Below, piece by piece: positions 46,843 to 55,386 of a stretch of DNA of 64,000 nucleotides. A program made the translations under genes and the position numbers. The notes under the pieces were generated by a model. That model saw only the letters and a program-made list of their open reading frames with translations. It was not told the origin of the DNA and searched no databases. Numbering within the stretch: the stretch's first letter is position 1; every line of letters starts with the position of its first letter. Source of the DNA: Pectobacterium carotovorum (GTDB lineage Bacteria > Pseudomonadota > Gammaproteobacteria > Enterobacterales > Enterobacteriaceae); NCBI RefSeq assembly GCF_033898505.1, contig NZ_JAXAFK010000001.1:1-64000 (forward strand). The letters run 5' to 3'.

Positions 46843-47805
46843 TCAGGCCACCGTCATTTGTCCGGCATAAAGCACGAACAGTCGCAGCAGGAACACGCCG
46901 AACAGGCTCATGACGGCTAACGTAATCAGCTGGCCTTTACTGGCATGGACAGAAGGCTTACACACCCGATTGGCAATGGAGGGAATCACAATGCCGATAC
47001 CGATAATGCCAATCCAGAATACGCCACCCCAGAAGCCCGAGAGCGCAGTCTGTGCGGCGACAACCTTTTGTCCGCCGCCAAGTAGCAGCCCGATAAAAAA
47101 CGCGAACAGCAGGAACAGTTCGGCGTACACCACCGGTGTTTCCACGCGGTGGATGAAATGCAGGGAGCGTGAATGGCTTGAGGTCGTGTTCCCCCACGCG
47201 CTGGCCAGCAGCATGACGGCAATGCCGGAGGTGGTGCCGGATACCAGAAACAGGACGGGCAGAATGGGGTTATTCAAGAGCGGGAACGATTTCAACGCGG
47301 ACAGCAAGAAGCCGGTATAGCAGCCGAGCAGGATGGCCAGCACCAGCAGCAGGTTTTCAATTATCGCGGCCTTGTTTACGATCATCTCCGCCAGCTTACG
47401 CACTTTCGCCGCCAGCGCAGGCCGATGCCAGACGGCCTCAAGCTGCGTCAGCCACCCGTCATGATAAAGCGTGATGAGCCATAACAGCATCACGACGAAG
47501 TACACCTGAAAGAGCATTACGCCCAGCGACATGATGGACGTCGGGTTGTAAAAGACCATCAAATACCAGAAGGTCAGCGGTTGAGTCAGATGAAAAATCA
47601 GAATCGCCAGCCCGAGGATGACGGCGAGCGGTGCCACGATGGCGGTGGCTTTGATGAGGCGATTACTGCCGTGATACTCGCTGGGAACGTAGTGCCTGAG
47701 GAACATCGAGAGCGTGACCATTCCTGCCGAAATGCCGACCAGAAGAAGATAAACGGCGATGGGCCAGTCCCATACCAGCGTATCGAACGTGAAGGCGTTA
47801 TGCAT
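46843..47805 (-). CDS. NrfD/PsrC-type membrane subunit (quinol oxidation)
   Basis: A 320-residue membrane protein with about eight to nine helices of the NrfD/PsrC family (start WDWPIAVYLLLVGISAGMVTLS). Such subunits hold a quinone site and pass electrons to a periplasmic four-cluster iron-sulfur partner. It overlaps the upstream iron-sulfur gene by 8 bp, so translation is coupled. It would oxidise menaquinol and feed electrons out of the membrane to the flavin proteins encoded downstream. No nitrite reductase (NrfA) or molybdoenzyme gene is in the operon. Confidence 0.88.
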   Translation of the reverse strand: MHNAFTFDTLVWDWPIAVYLLLVGISAGMVTLSMFLRHYVPSEYHGSNRLIKATAIVAPLAVILGLAILIFHLTQPLTFWYLMVFYNPTSIMSLGVMLFQVYFVVMLLWLITLYHDGWLTQLEAVWHRPALAAKVRKLAEMIVNKAAIIENLLLVLAILLGCYTGFLLSALKSFPLLNNPILPVLFLVSGTTSGIAVMLLASAWGNTTSSHSRSLHFIHRVETPVVYAELFLLFAFFIGLLLGGGQKVVAAQTALSGFWGGVFWIGIIGIGIVIPSIANRVCKPSVHASKGQLITLAVMSLFGVFLLRLFVLYAGQMTVA

Positions 47806-48511
47806 TGTCGATTTCTCCTCGTTTCCCCGGCATACGGTAGAGTTGGGGTTCGGTGCCCAGATAAACCTTGGAACGGTAAGTCGCGTTGCTGGCGATCATC
47901 TTGGCAATGTTGCTTTCAGGATCGTTGAGATCGCCAAATACCAAGGCTTTGGTGGGGCAGATTTCGACGCAGGCGGGCTGCTTTCCGGCGGCCAGATTGG
48001 TTTGCCGACAAAAGTTACATTTGTCCGCCGTCTTCGTGACCGGGTTGATGAAACGCACATGGTAAGGACACGCGGCAATGCAGTAGCGGCAGCCCACGCA
48101 GCGCTTGTCATTGACGTCGACAATACCGGTGAGCGCATCTTTGAAGGATGCCCCCGTTGGGCAGACGGCAACGCAGGGCGGGTTCTCACAGTGCTGACAG
48201 GATTTACGGAAAAATTGCTTAATGGCGCGCGTTTTCTCGACGGCGGAAATATCGACGGTTTGCAATATATCCAGCCGGGTTACACCATCGGGCACGTTAT
48301 TGGTCTCTTTACAGGCCTTGATACAGGCTTTGCAGCCGATACAGCGCATTTCGTTATGCAATAAGCCATATTTAACGGCTACTTTACCCTGCGCTTTTTC
48401 GGGCTCATTTTGCGCGTGGGCGAAACCGATATGCCCACTAATGGCAATCGTACTTCCCATATAGGCAATAAAACGACGGCGAGATAATTCTTCCATATTA
48501 TAAATCTTCAC
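47798..48511 (-). CDS. Tat-exported 4Fe-4S protein (NrfC-like)
   Basis: A 237-residue ferredoxin-type subunit. A twin-arginine signal (SRRRFIAYMGSTIAISG) sends it folded to the periplasm. Four cysteine clusters are visible: CIGCKACIKAC, CQHCENPPCVAVC, CVGCRYCIAAC and CNFC...CVEICP, enough for four [4Fe-4S] clusters as in NrfC, PsrB and DmsB. First gene of the operon with NrfD, MFS, FMN and FAD genes. It is the predicted electron wire between NrfD and the flavin domain. Confidence 0.9.
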   Translation of the reverse strand: MKIYNMEELSRRRFIAYMGSTIAISGHIGFAHAQNEPEKAQGKVAVKYGLLHNEMRCIGCKACIKACKETNNVPDGVTRLDILQTVDISAVEKTRAIKQFFRKSCQHCENPPCVAVCPTGASFKDALTGIVDVNDKRCVGCRYCIAACPYHVRFINPVTKTADKCNFCRQTNLAAGKQPACVEICPTKALVFGDLNDPESNIAKMIASNATYRSKVYLGTEPQLYRMPGKRGEIDNA

Positions 48512-48846
48512 ATTGAGATGATAGCCGTGCGAATACCATAAGATGTCATAGACATTATTAATGTCGCCATCGTGTTAATATTTCGCAGTGTGGCGCTAAT
48601 AGAAAATAGCGGTCCATCGTTACGATGGAAATAATAAATAAGCCACGTTGTTATTATGGTTTTATTGGAGCATGGGGATAAAAGACTAAGTGTGCGCTTG
48701 GTCACGTTTGTTTTTTTGTATATCCGTATATAACAAATACTGATTTGTTATAAATGCAGTTTTATTTCTCTCGTTAGCTTAAGAAATTGTGTTTCTATTA
48801 TATGGATGCAAGTTGCTATTTTTATTTTTGTGATAAAAACGAATAA
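48512..48846. promoter_or_regulatory. Leader region of the reductase operon
   Basis: AT-rich 335-bp stretch between the FNR-like site and the first gene, with no convincing gene. It must hold the operon promoter; I could not pin -10 and -35 elements. Confidence 0.4.
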
Positions 48847-48860
48847 TTGATGTGTATCAG
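48847..48860. promoter_or_regulatory. FNR-like box
   Basis: TTGAT-GTGT-ATCAG matches the anaerobic-regulator consensus TTGAT-N4-ATCAA at 9 of 10 defined bases. It lies 336 bp upstream of the reductase operon, downstream of the esterase terminator. It supports anaerobic expression, though the distance implies a long leader. Confidence 0.6.
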
Positions 48861-48929
48861 ATTGTCGATTTTTTATGTGAGTAGTAAAGGGGGGCGGAAT
48901 GGATAATGACTTTTTCCGTAACAAATAAA

Positions 48930-48960
48930 AAACGTTAGTGCGTATTTAGCACTAACGTTT
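48930..48960 (-). terminator. Terminator of the esterase gene
   Basis: Perfect 12-bp stem AAACGTTAGTGC/GCACTAACGTTT with a 7-nt loop; on the minus strand it runs into TTTTTTATTT. It lies 47 nt after the esterase stop and separates that gene from the reductase operon. Confidence 0.88.
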
Positions 48961-49006
48961 GTGTAACAAAATAATGGAGGGATAGACTAAAAACCGTAAA
49001 CGGGTA

Positions 49007-49972
49007 TTAAGGTTTTAGGTGTTTATCAAGAAAGCCCACGGTAATTTTCATGATTTCAGGCTGTAGCCAATGCGACCCGCCATGCTCTGCGTCTTTAACG
49101 CGGTAGTACGTTGATTCAATGTTTTTTGCCGTCAGAGCCTGATATAACCGCTCGGTCTGGCGTGGCGAAACCGAAGTATCGTTGGTACCGTGCATAATCA
49201 GGAACGGCGGTGTAGTGGTGCCGATAAAATTAATCGGGTTGGCTGCTGCGGCTTTGTCAGGGTAGCGGGTGATGGCGCCTCCTTCGTTAAACACGGCGGT
49301 GCCGTTGACCCAGATAGCTTCTGTTGCAGAAGGCGATGCGTGTTTCTGAACGACATCATCAGGGAAGCCTTCGCCGACGAGCGTCAGATCGGATAAGCCA
49401 TAGAAATCAATGACGGCCTGGACATCACTGCTTTGGTCGAGATTATCGCCTTTATCGTAGGCTTTTGAGCCATTTGTCACCCCGGCAAACGCCGCCAGGT
49501 AGCCTCCTGCCGATGAACCGAAAACCGCGGCATGTCGGCCGTCAATGCCGAACTTTTTCGCATTGGCGCGTAGATAGCGAATGGCGGATTTGACATCTTC
49601 CAACGGCGAGGGGAAAAGAACGGTGGGGGCGACGCGGTATTCCATGCTGGCAACCACATAACCGGCTTCGGCAATGCTCAGGCGCTGTTGCAGGTAATTA
49701 TCTTTATTGGCGTTAATAAAGCCGCCGCCGGTAATGAATAACACAACGGGGAGCGCCTTCTTCGCGTCGGGCTGAAGAATATCCATTTTTAATGCCACAT
49801 TCGGATAGCCCCGCATCGATACCTGAGAATAAACGACGTCAGAGATTAACTTCACGGATATCGTTTCCTGCTTTACGGTAATTTCATACTGATTCTGTGC
49901 CGCATTGATTGCGGTCGTGCTCATCATTGCCAAGGTCGCTAACCCTATTTTTGTTGTTGTCGAATAATCCAT
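49007..49972 (-). CDS. Secreted alpha/beta-hydrolase (carboxylesterase)
   Basis: A 321-residue secreted esterase. After a signal peptide (ending about AINA) it has the hydrolase fold: oxyanion segment TGGGFINANKDN, nucleophile GSSAGG, acid HGTNDTSVS and catalytic His in AEHGGSHW. It resembles the bacterial BD-FAE/acetyl-esterase group, whose members include feruloyl and acetyl-xylan esterases; the true substrate is unknown. AAGGAC lies before the ATG. It is divergent from a LysR gene, with a near-consensus CRP site between them, and upstream of the reductase operon. Plant cell-wall ester cleavage is a reasonable guess. Confidence 0.83.
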   Translation of the reverse strand: MDYSTTTKIGLATLAMMSTTAINAAQNQYEITVKQETISVKLISDVVYSQVSMRGYPNVALKMDILQPDAKKALPVVLFITGGGFINANKDNYLQQRLSIAEAGYVVASMEYRVAPTVLFPSPLEDVKSAIRYLRANAKKFGIDGRHAAVFGSSAGGYLAAFAGVTNGSKAYDKGDNLDQSSDVQAVIDFYGLSDLTLVGEGFPDDVVQKHASPSATEAIWVNGTAVFNEGGAITRYPDKAAAANPINFIGTTTPPFLIMHGTNDTSVSPRQTERLYQALTAKNIESTYYRVKDAEHGGSHWLQPEIMKITVGFLDKHLKP

Positions 49973-50153
49973 ATCTTAAGTCCTTTTGTTAGGGAAATGT
50001 AAACTTTTTGGTTTGTGAGAGGTGATGTCGTATTTGTAAAAATAATATTAAAAAATCTTTAATATTATTGGTGCTTCATCTTAATTGAATAAATTATTTC
50101 CTCGTTGATAATAAGTTGACTATATCTACTATTAACGTTATTTCTCATGAATT

Positions 50154-50175
50154 AAATGTGCATCTAATCACATTT
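50154..50175. promoter_or_regulatory. Strong CRP site between esterase and LysR genes
   Basis: AAATGTG...TCACATTT on a 22-bp window, with TGTGC-N6-TCACA as core (9 of 10 half-site bases; both flanks match consensus). It lies 182 bp from the esterase start and 73 bp from the LysR start. A partly overlapping inverted repeat ATTTG-N8-CAAAT (50172-50189) could be a LysR operator. Confidence 0.75.
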
Positions 50176-50248
50176 GATTATTTACAAATCATTATAATTG
50201 TTATTATGGCCGCTTATAGAAGCTATCGTTGATGCGTAATATAAAGCA

Positions 50249-51148
50249 ATGCTCAGTATAAAACGTGTGATTTATTATCAGGAACTCATCCGGGTCGGGA
50301 GTTTCACTAAAGCGGCAAAAGCGCTGAATATCTCTCAGGCGTTTTTGTCGCAGGAGATCGCGCGGCTGGAACTTGAAACGGAAAGAAAACTGATTAACAG
50401 AACCACCCGGCAGTTTTCTCTGACGCCATTCGGGAAGATCTTTGCTGACAAAATTCAGGGGATGATTAAAGAGCACTATGAGCTGGAGCAATTCGTCAGT
50501 AGCTATGAGGAAAGCACGGATGGCGCGCTACTGGTTGGTGTGATCCCGATATTCAATCGCTTGGCCCACTACAATATGTTTAACCTGTTTCAGAAAGCCT
50601 ATCCTAATATCGATATCTCTTTCATTGACGGCGTAAGCACGGACTTACTGGAAAGAGTGCGCAATGGCGAGATCCACCTGTCTTTCTCGACGCCTTTTGA
50701 TGAGTACCTGAACGATCCATTGTTTCATCACACCATTTGCCAGATCGATGACATTGTGGCAGTGATGGCGACGTCGCACCCGCTTGCTGACAATCAGACG
50801 CTAAGTTTGCCGCAGCTGGTAAAAGAAAAGCTGATCGTGCCGCAAAAAGGGACGGGGGAACACGCCGTGGTTTCCGAATCCTTCACCCGACAGGGCATCA
50901 ACCCCAGCTACTTTCGTGAATGCAGTAACATGGACATCATTATGGATCTGGTGATCAACCTGTCCGGCGTGGTCTTCCTCTGTTCATCTGTCGCCAAAAG
51001 CCTGACCGCTTACGATGTCGCGGTTATTCCGCTGGAAGAGAAACTGAAAAGGACTTTCGCTATTAGCTATCTGAAACGCAGCACGAACATTCCCATGGTG
51101 CGACTGTTTCTGGATTTCCTGCAAGACTACAGCGAGTCCGTTCGGTAA
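50249..51148 (+). CDS. LysR-type regulator of the esterase/reductase cluster
   Basis: A 299-residue LysR-type protein with N-terminal HTH (GSFTKAAKALNISQAFLSQ) and an effector-binding domain of about 200 residues. It is divergent from the esterase gene; LysR proteins usually regulate the neighbouring divergent gene in response to a small substrate or product. It carries six cysteines, none in an obvious metal motif. Ligand unknown; control of the esterase, and possibly of the reductase operon, is inferred from position. Confidence 0.88.
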   Translation: MLSIKRVIYYQELIRVGSFTKAAKALNISQAFLSQEIARLELETERKLINRTTRQFSLTPFGKIFADKIQGMIKEHYELEQFVSSYEESTDGALLVGVIPIFNRLAHYNMFNLFQKAYPNIDISFIDGVSTDLLERVRNGEIHLSFSTPFDEYLNDPLFHHTICQIDDIVAVMATSHPLADNQTLSLPQLVKEKLIVPQKGTGEHAVVSESFTRQGINPSYFRECSNMDIIMDLVINLSGVVFLCSSVAKSLTAYDVAVIPLEEKLKRTFAISYLKRSTNIPMVRLFLDFLQDYSESVR

Positions 51149-51349
51149 GGGTTTTCCTTGTTTGGAAGGGGCGGATAGCCTGCGCGCGTACCGCCGCAGA
51201 GAACGTGCTTCGCGCTCCTGCCATCCCTGATGCGCTGACTTGATGAACGGTTGCCGCCTTTTTCTCCCCCCATGTTTTATCCCTTCGATGCGCCCTGGTT
51301 TCTCTTCCCGACCTTCATAGATTTTAGATAAATGTTGCAGATGTGAATA

Positions 51350-51371
51350 AATGTGAGGCGATTCAAATTAT
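51350..51371 (+). promoter_or_regulatory. CRP-like site upstream of rspA
   Basis: TGTGA-GGCGAT-TCAAA, 8 of 10 half-site bases. It lies about 80 bp upstream of rspA with TATACT (51381-51386) or TATGGT (51389-51394) as -10 candidates. Carbon-catabolite control of a sugar-acid pathway fits. The rest of the 290-bp LysR-rspA space shows only a GC-rich stretch (51165-51235) without a clear feature. Confidence 0.55.
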
Positions 51372-51438
51372 CGCTATTAATATACTTGTATGGTAGTCAG
51401 CATAAACGAATGGCTACATGCACAGAAGGATAAGTAAC

Positions 51439-52653
51439 GTGAAGATTGTCAGCGCTGAAGTGTTTGTCACCTGCCCGGGACGGAACTTTGTCACCCTGAA
51501 AATTACGACCGATAGCGGATTAACCGGCCTTGGCGATGCGACGCTCAACGGGCGTGAACTGCCGGTCGCTTCTTACCTCAAAGATCACGTGTGTCCGCAG
51601 CTTATTGGCCGCGATGCGCACCAGATCGAAGACATTTGGCAATATTTCTACAAAGGCGCGTACTGGCGCCGTGGCCCGGTGACGATGTCTGCCATTTCGG
51701 CGGTCGACATGGCGCTGTGGGACATCAAGGCCAAAGCCGCCAACATGCCGCTCTACCAACTGCTGGGCGGGGCATCGCGCACGGGTGTGATGGTGTATTG
51801 CCACACGACGGGCCACTCGATTGATGAAGTGCTGGATGATTACGCCAAGCATCGCGATCAGGGCTTCAAGGCGATTCGCGTACAGTGCGGCGTGCCGGGT
51901 ATGAAAACCACCTACGGTATGGCGAAAGGCAAAGGGTTGGCGTATGAGCCGGCGACAAAAGGCAGTCTGCCGGAAGAACAGCTGTGGTCGACGGAAAAAT
52001 ACCTCGATTTCACGCCGAAGCTGTTTGAGGCGGTGCGCGATAAGTTTGGCTTCAACGAGCACATGCTTCATGACATGCACCACCGCCTGACGCCGATTGA
52101 AGCAGCGCGCTTTGGCAAAAGCATTGAAGACTATCGCCTCTTCTGGATGGAAGATCCGACGCCTGCGGAAAACCAGGAGTGTTTCCGTTTAATCCGCCAA
52201 CACACCGTCACGCCGATTGCGGTCGGTGAAGTCTTTAACAGTATTTGGGATTGCAAGCAACTGATCGAAGAACAGCTCATCGACTACATTCGCACGACGA
52301 TTACCCACGCGGGCGGGATTACCGGCATGCGTCGCATCGCCGATTTTGCCTCGCTCTATCAGGTGCGCACCGGTTCGCACGGGCCATCGGATCTGTCGCC
52401 TATCTGCATGGGGGCGGCGCTGCATTTTGACCTCTGGGTGCCAAACTTCGGCGTACAGGAATACATGGGTTATTCGGAGCAAATGCTGGAGGTGTTCCCG
52501 CATAGCTGGACGTTTGATAACGGCTACATGCACCCAGGCGAAAAACCGGGGTTAGGCATTGAGTTCGATGAAAAGCTGGCGGCCAAATATCCCTATGACC
52601 CCGCTTATTTGCCAGTTGCCCGTCTGGAAGACGGCACGTTGTGGAATTGGTAA
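51439..52653 (+). CDS. rspA: D-mannonate dehydratase family protein RspA
   Basis: A 404-residue enolase-superfamily enzyme (ManD/RspA group) that dehydrates sugar acids such as D-mannonate. Family features include [28 protein letters not shown], the metal-ligand segments [12 protein letters not shown] and AVGEVFNS, and the catalytic His in [11 protein letters not shown]. An ATG at 51418 is in frame, but the GTG at 51439 ([20 protein letters not shown]) matches E. coli RspA exactly in length and follows AAGGA by 8 nt. E. coli RspA was first linked to starvation signalling; the ManD family includes low-activity members. Confidence 0.93.
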   Translation: MKIVSAEVFVTCPGRNFVTLKITTDSGLTGLGDATLNGRELPVASYLKDHVCPQLIGRDAHQIEDIWQYFYKGAYWRRGPVTMSAISAVDMALWDIKAKAANMPLYQLLGGASRTGVMVYCHTTGHSIDEVLDDYAKHRDQGFKAIRVQCGVPGMKTTYGMAKGKGLAYEPATKGSLPEEQLWSTEKYLDFTPKLFEAVRDKFGFNEHMLHDMHHRLTPIEAARFGKSIEDYRLFWMEDPTPAENQECFRLIRQHTVTPIAVGEVFNSIWDCKQLIEEQLIDYIRTTITHAGGITGMRRIADFASLYQVRTGSHGPSDLSPICMGAALHFDLWVPNFGVQEYMGYSEQMLEVFPHSWTFDNGYMHPGEKPGLGIEFDEKLAAKYPYDPAYLPVARLEDGTLWNW

Positions 52654-52682
52654 GAGTGGAATTTGGAATAAGAGGCCAACAC

Positions 52683-53705
52683 ATGAAAAGCATTGTGATA
52701 CAGCAGCCGAATACGCTGGTGATTGAAGAACGTCCGATTCCACAACCCGCGGCAGGTGAAGTTCGGGTGAAGGTGAAACTGGCGGGCATCTGTGGTTCGG
52801 ACAGCCATATCTACCGCGGGCATAACCCCTTTGCCAAGTACCCGCGCGTGATTGGGCATGAATTCTTCGGCGTGATTGAGGCGGTGGGTGAGGGCGTGGG
52901 GGCATCCCGTCTGGGCGAACGCGTGTCGGTCGATCCGGTCGTGAGCTGCGGCCACTGCTACCCGTGTTCCATCGGCAAGCCGAACGTCTGTACCTCGCTG
53001 GTGGTGCTGGGCGTGCATCGTGACGGCGGGTTCAGCGAATATGCTGCTGTACCGGCGAAGAATGCACACGTCATTCCCGATGAAATTCCTGACGAGTTCG
53101 CCGTCATGGTGGAACCCTTCACGATTTCCGCCAATGTGACCGCGCAGGTGAAACCGACGGAGCAGGATGTCGCCCTGATTTATGGCGCGGGGCCGATGGG
53201 GTTGACCTCGGTTCAGGTGCTGAAAGGCGTGTTCAACGTGAAGGAGGTGATTGTTGTTGACCGCATTCCTGAACGTCTGGATATGGCATTGCGTAGCGGA
53301 GCGGACAGGGTCATCAACAACGCATCGCTGTCATTAAAAGACGAACTGGAAGCGTTGAATATCAAGCCTACGCTGATCGTTGACGCTGCCTGTCATCCGT
53401 CTATTTTGCAGGAAGCGATTACGATTGCCTCTCCGGCAGCGCGTATCGCCATCATGGGCTTTTCCAGCGAACCTTGCCAGGTTAGCCAGCAGGGCATCAC
53501 CAGCAAAGAGCTCTCCATCTTCTCATCACGATTGAATGCCAACAAATTCCCTATCGTGATTGCGTGGCTGAAAGAGAAACGTATCGATCCGGCAAAACTG
53601 ATTACGCATCGGTTTGATTATCAGCAGGTGGTACAGGCGATTGAGGTCTTTGAAAAAGATCAAAAGTGCTGCTGTAAAGTCCTGCTGACGTTTAATGAAG
53701 CATGA
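52683..53705 (+). CDS. rspB: Zinc-type alcohol dehydrogenase RspB
   Basis: A 340-residue medium-chain dehydrogenase. The catalytic zinc site is CGSDSHIYRG with GHEFFG; structural zinc cysteines are CGHCYPCSIGKPNVC; the NAD loop is IYGAGPMGLTSVQVL. It is probably an L-gulonate 5-dehydrogenase or similar, paired with RspA in sugar-acid catabolism. The frame opens at 52641, but the ATG at 52683 gives the E. coli-like MKSIVIQQPN with GAGG upstream. It follows rspA by 29 bp. Confidence 0.93.
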   Translation: MKSIVIQQPNTLVIEERPIPQPAAGEVRVKVKLAGICGSDSHIYRGHNPFAKYPRVIGHEFFGVIEAVGEGVGASRLGERVSVDPVVSCGHCYPCSIGKPNVCTSLVVLGVHRDGGFSEYAAVPAKNAHVIPDEIPDEFAVMVEPFTISANVTAQVKPTEQDVALIYGAGPMGLTSVQVLKGVFNVKEVIVVDRIPERLDMALRSGADRVINNASLSLKDELEALNIKPTLIVDAACHPSILQEAITIASPAARIAIMGFSSEPCQVSQQGITSKELSIFSSRLNANKFPIVIAWLKEKRIDPAKLITHRFDYQQVVQAIEVFEKDQKCCCKVLLTFNEA

Positions 53706-53803
53706 CAGATATAAATAATGGTACCGAATAATATAAAAGGAAAAACGTTATCGATTACAGAATAATATCATGATTCCTTTGAAGTAATTATTTCTCTCTT
53801 AAT

Positions 53804-53834
53804 CACTCCAGACCGCTAATAACGGACTGGAGTG
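53804..53834 (+). other. Intercistronic hairpin between rspB and ydfJ
   Basis: 8-bp stem CACTCCAG/CTGGAGTG with an inner ACCG/CGG pairing; no T-run. It may stabilise or partly terminate the rspAB transcript in the 204-bp gap. Confidence 0.55.
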
Positions 53835-53909
53835 GATTGCGACACCATGATGAACGGTAATTTTATTTACTGTGCTCTACCATAATTACAAATCGTCGAG
53901 AGTATATAT

Positions 53910-55283
53910 ATGAATACGCATAAAATAGCATCTGGACAAAATAAGCCTGCAAGAAGTACCTCTGACTTAGTCAAAGCGGCGGTGTCCGGCTGGCTGGGCA
54001 CCGCACTGGAATTTATGGATTTCCAGCTGTATTCGCTCGGGGCGGCGCTGGTTTTCCATGAAATCTTCTTCCCTGAACAATCGGCGGCGATGGCGCTGAT
54101 TCTGGCAATGGGGACTTATGGTGCTGGCTACGTGGCACGTATCGTCGGCGCCTTTATTTTCGGCCGTATGGGTGACTCCATCGGTAGAAAGAAAGTGCTC
54201 TTTATTACCATTACCATGATGGGTATCTGTACCACGTTAATCGGCGTGCTGCCGACCTACGCGCAGATCGGTATTTTCGCGCCGATATTGCTGGTGACCT
54301 TGCGCATCGTGCAGGGGTTAGGCGCGGGCGCGGAGATCTCCGGTGCGGGAACGATGCTGGCGGAATATGCGCCGAAGGGGAAACGCGGGATTATTTCCTC
54401 ACTGGTGGCGATGGGCACCAACTGCGGTACGCTTAGCGCCACCGCTATCTGGGCCTTCATGTTCTTTGCCCTCTCCAGAGAAGAATTACTGGCGTGGGGC
54501 TGGCGTGTACCGTTCCTGGCCAGCGTCGTCGTGATGATATTCGCGATCTGGCTGCGTATGAACCTGAAAGAAAGCCCGGTCTTTGAGAAAGTCAGCAATG
54601 ACGTATCCGGTACCGAAGAGCCATCCCCCGCGCTGGTGGTTGAGCAAAGCGAGCAGAAATCGATCCTGTCGATGTTCAAAAGCAAAGCGTTTTGGCTGGC
54701 TACCGGGCTGCGTTTCGGTCAGGCGGGAAACTCAGGGTTAATTCAGACCTTTCTGGCCGGATATTTGGTTCAAACGCTGCTGTTTGAGAAATATATTCCT
54801 ACTGACGCGTTAATGATTAGTTCTATTATCGGATTTATTACGATTCCATTATTAGGATGGCTGTCAGATAAAGTCGGTCGCCGCGTACCTTATATTATCC
54901 TGAATATTTCGGCGATATTGTTAGCCTACCCGATGCTCTCTCTTATTGTTGATAAAGAGAATAGCGTCAATGTGATTATCGTCAGCATCATCATTATTCA
55001 TAACTTCGCGGTACTGGGATTATTTGCGCTGGAAAATATCACCATGGCGGAAATGTTCGGTGGACGCAGCCGCTTTACGCAAATGGCGATTGCCAAAGAA
55101 ACCGGTGGTTTGGTTGCCGTTGGTTTTGGTCCGGTATTAGCGGGTATTTTCTGCAACATGACCGGTTCCTGGTGGCCGATTGTTGTGATGCTGATTGCTT
55201 ATTCAGTGATTGGTTTATTCGCGGCCATCTGCATGCCTGAAGTGAAAGATCGCGATTTAGATGAATTAGACGACGCAGCATAA
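53910..55283 (+). CDS. ydfJ: MHS-family MFS transporter YdfJ
   Basis: A 457-residue metabolite:proton symporter with 12 predicted helices. The MHS signature GWLGTALEFMDFQLYSLGAALVF and the loop GRMGDSIGRKKVLFITI are present. In E. coli K-12 the ydfJ gene beside rspAB is broken by a prophage; here it is intact and full-length. It probably imports the sugar acid handled by RspA, RspB and YdfI. Confidence 0.9.
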   Translation: MNTHKIASGQNKPARSTSDLVKAAVSGWLGTALEFMDFQLYSLGAALVFHEIFFPEQSAAMALILAMGTYGAGYVARIVGAFIFGRMGDSIGRKKVLFITITMMGICTTLIGVLPTYAQIGIFAPILLVTLRIVQGLGAGAEISGAGTMLAEYAPKGKRGIISSLVAMGTNCGTLSATAIWAFMFFALSREELLAWGWRVPFLASVVVMIFAIWLRMNLKESPVFEKVSNDVSGTEEPSPALVVEQSEQKSILSMFKSKAFWLATGLRFGQAGNSGLIQTFLAGYLVQTLLFEKYIPTDALMISSIIGFITIPLLGWLSDKVGRRVPYIILNISAILLAYPMLSLIVDKENSVNVIIVSIIIIHNFAVLGLFALENITMAEMFGGRSRFTQMAIAKETGGLVAVGFGPVLAGIFCNMTGSWWPIVVMLIAYSVIGLFAAICMPEVKDRDLDELDDAA

Positions 55284-55300
55284 CGTTCAGATTGTCATTG

Positions 55301-55338
55301 TTCGAGTTGCAGATGAGGTGACCTTGCTGCAACTCGAA
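55301..55338 (+). repeat. 12-bp perfect hairpin, ERIC-end-like
   Basis: TTCGAGTTGCAG and its complement CTGCAACTCGAA separated by 14 nt; the right arm continues into CATTTAGGGCGTA, resembling an ERIC end. It lies between ydfJ and ydfI and may be a remnant used as an intercistronic structure. Confidence 0.65.
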
Positions 55339-55386
55339 TCATTTAGGGCGTAGACGTATTTTTTGAATCACCTATCAGGGATAACG

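Noticed and set aside
46843..48511. Part of a formate-dependent nitrite reductase (nrf) operon
   Set aside because: No NrfA or NrfB cytochromes; the following genes encode flavin proteins instead.
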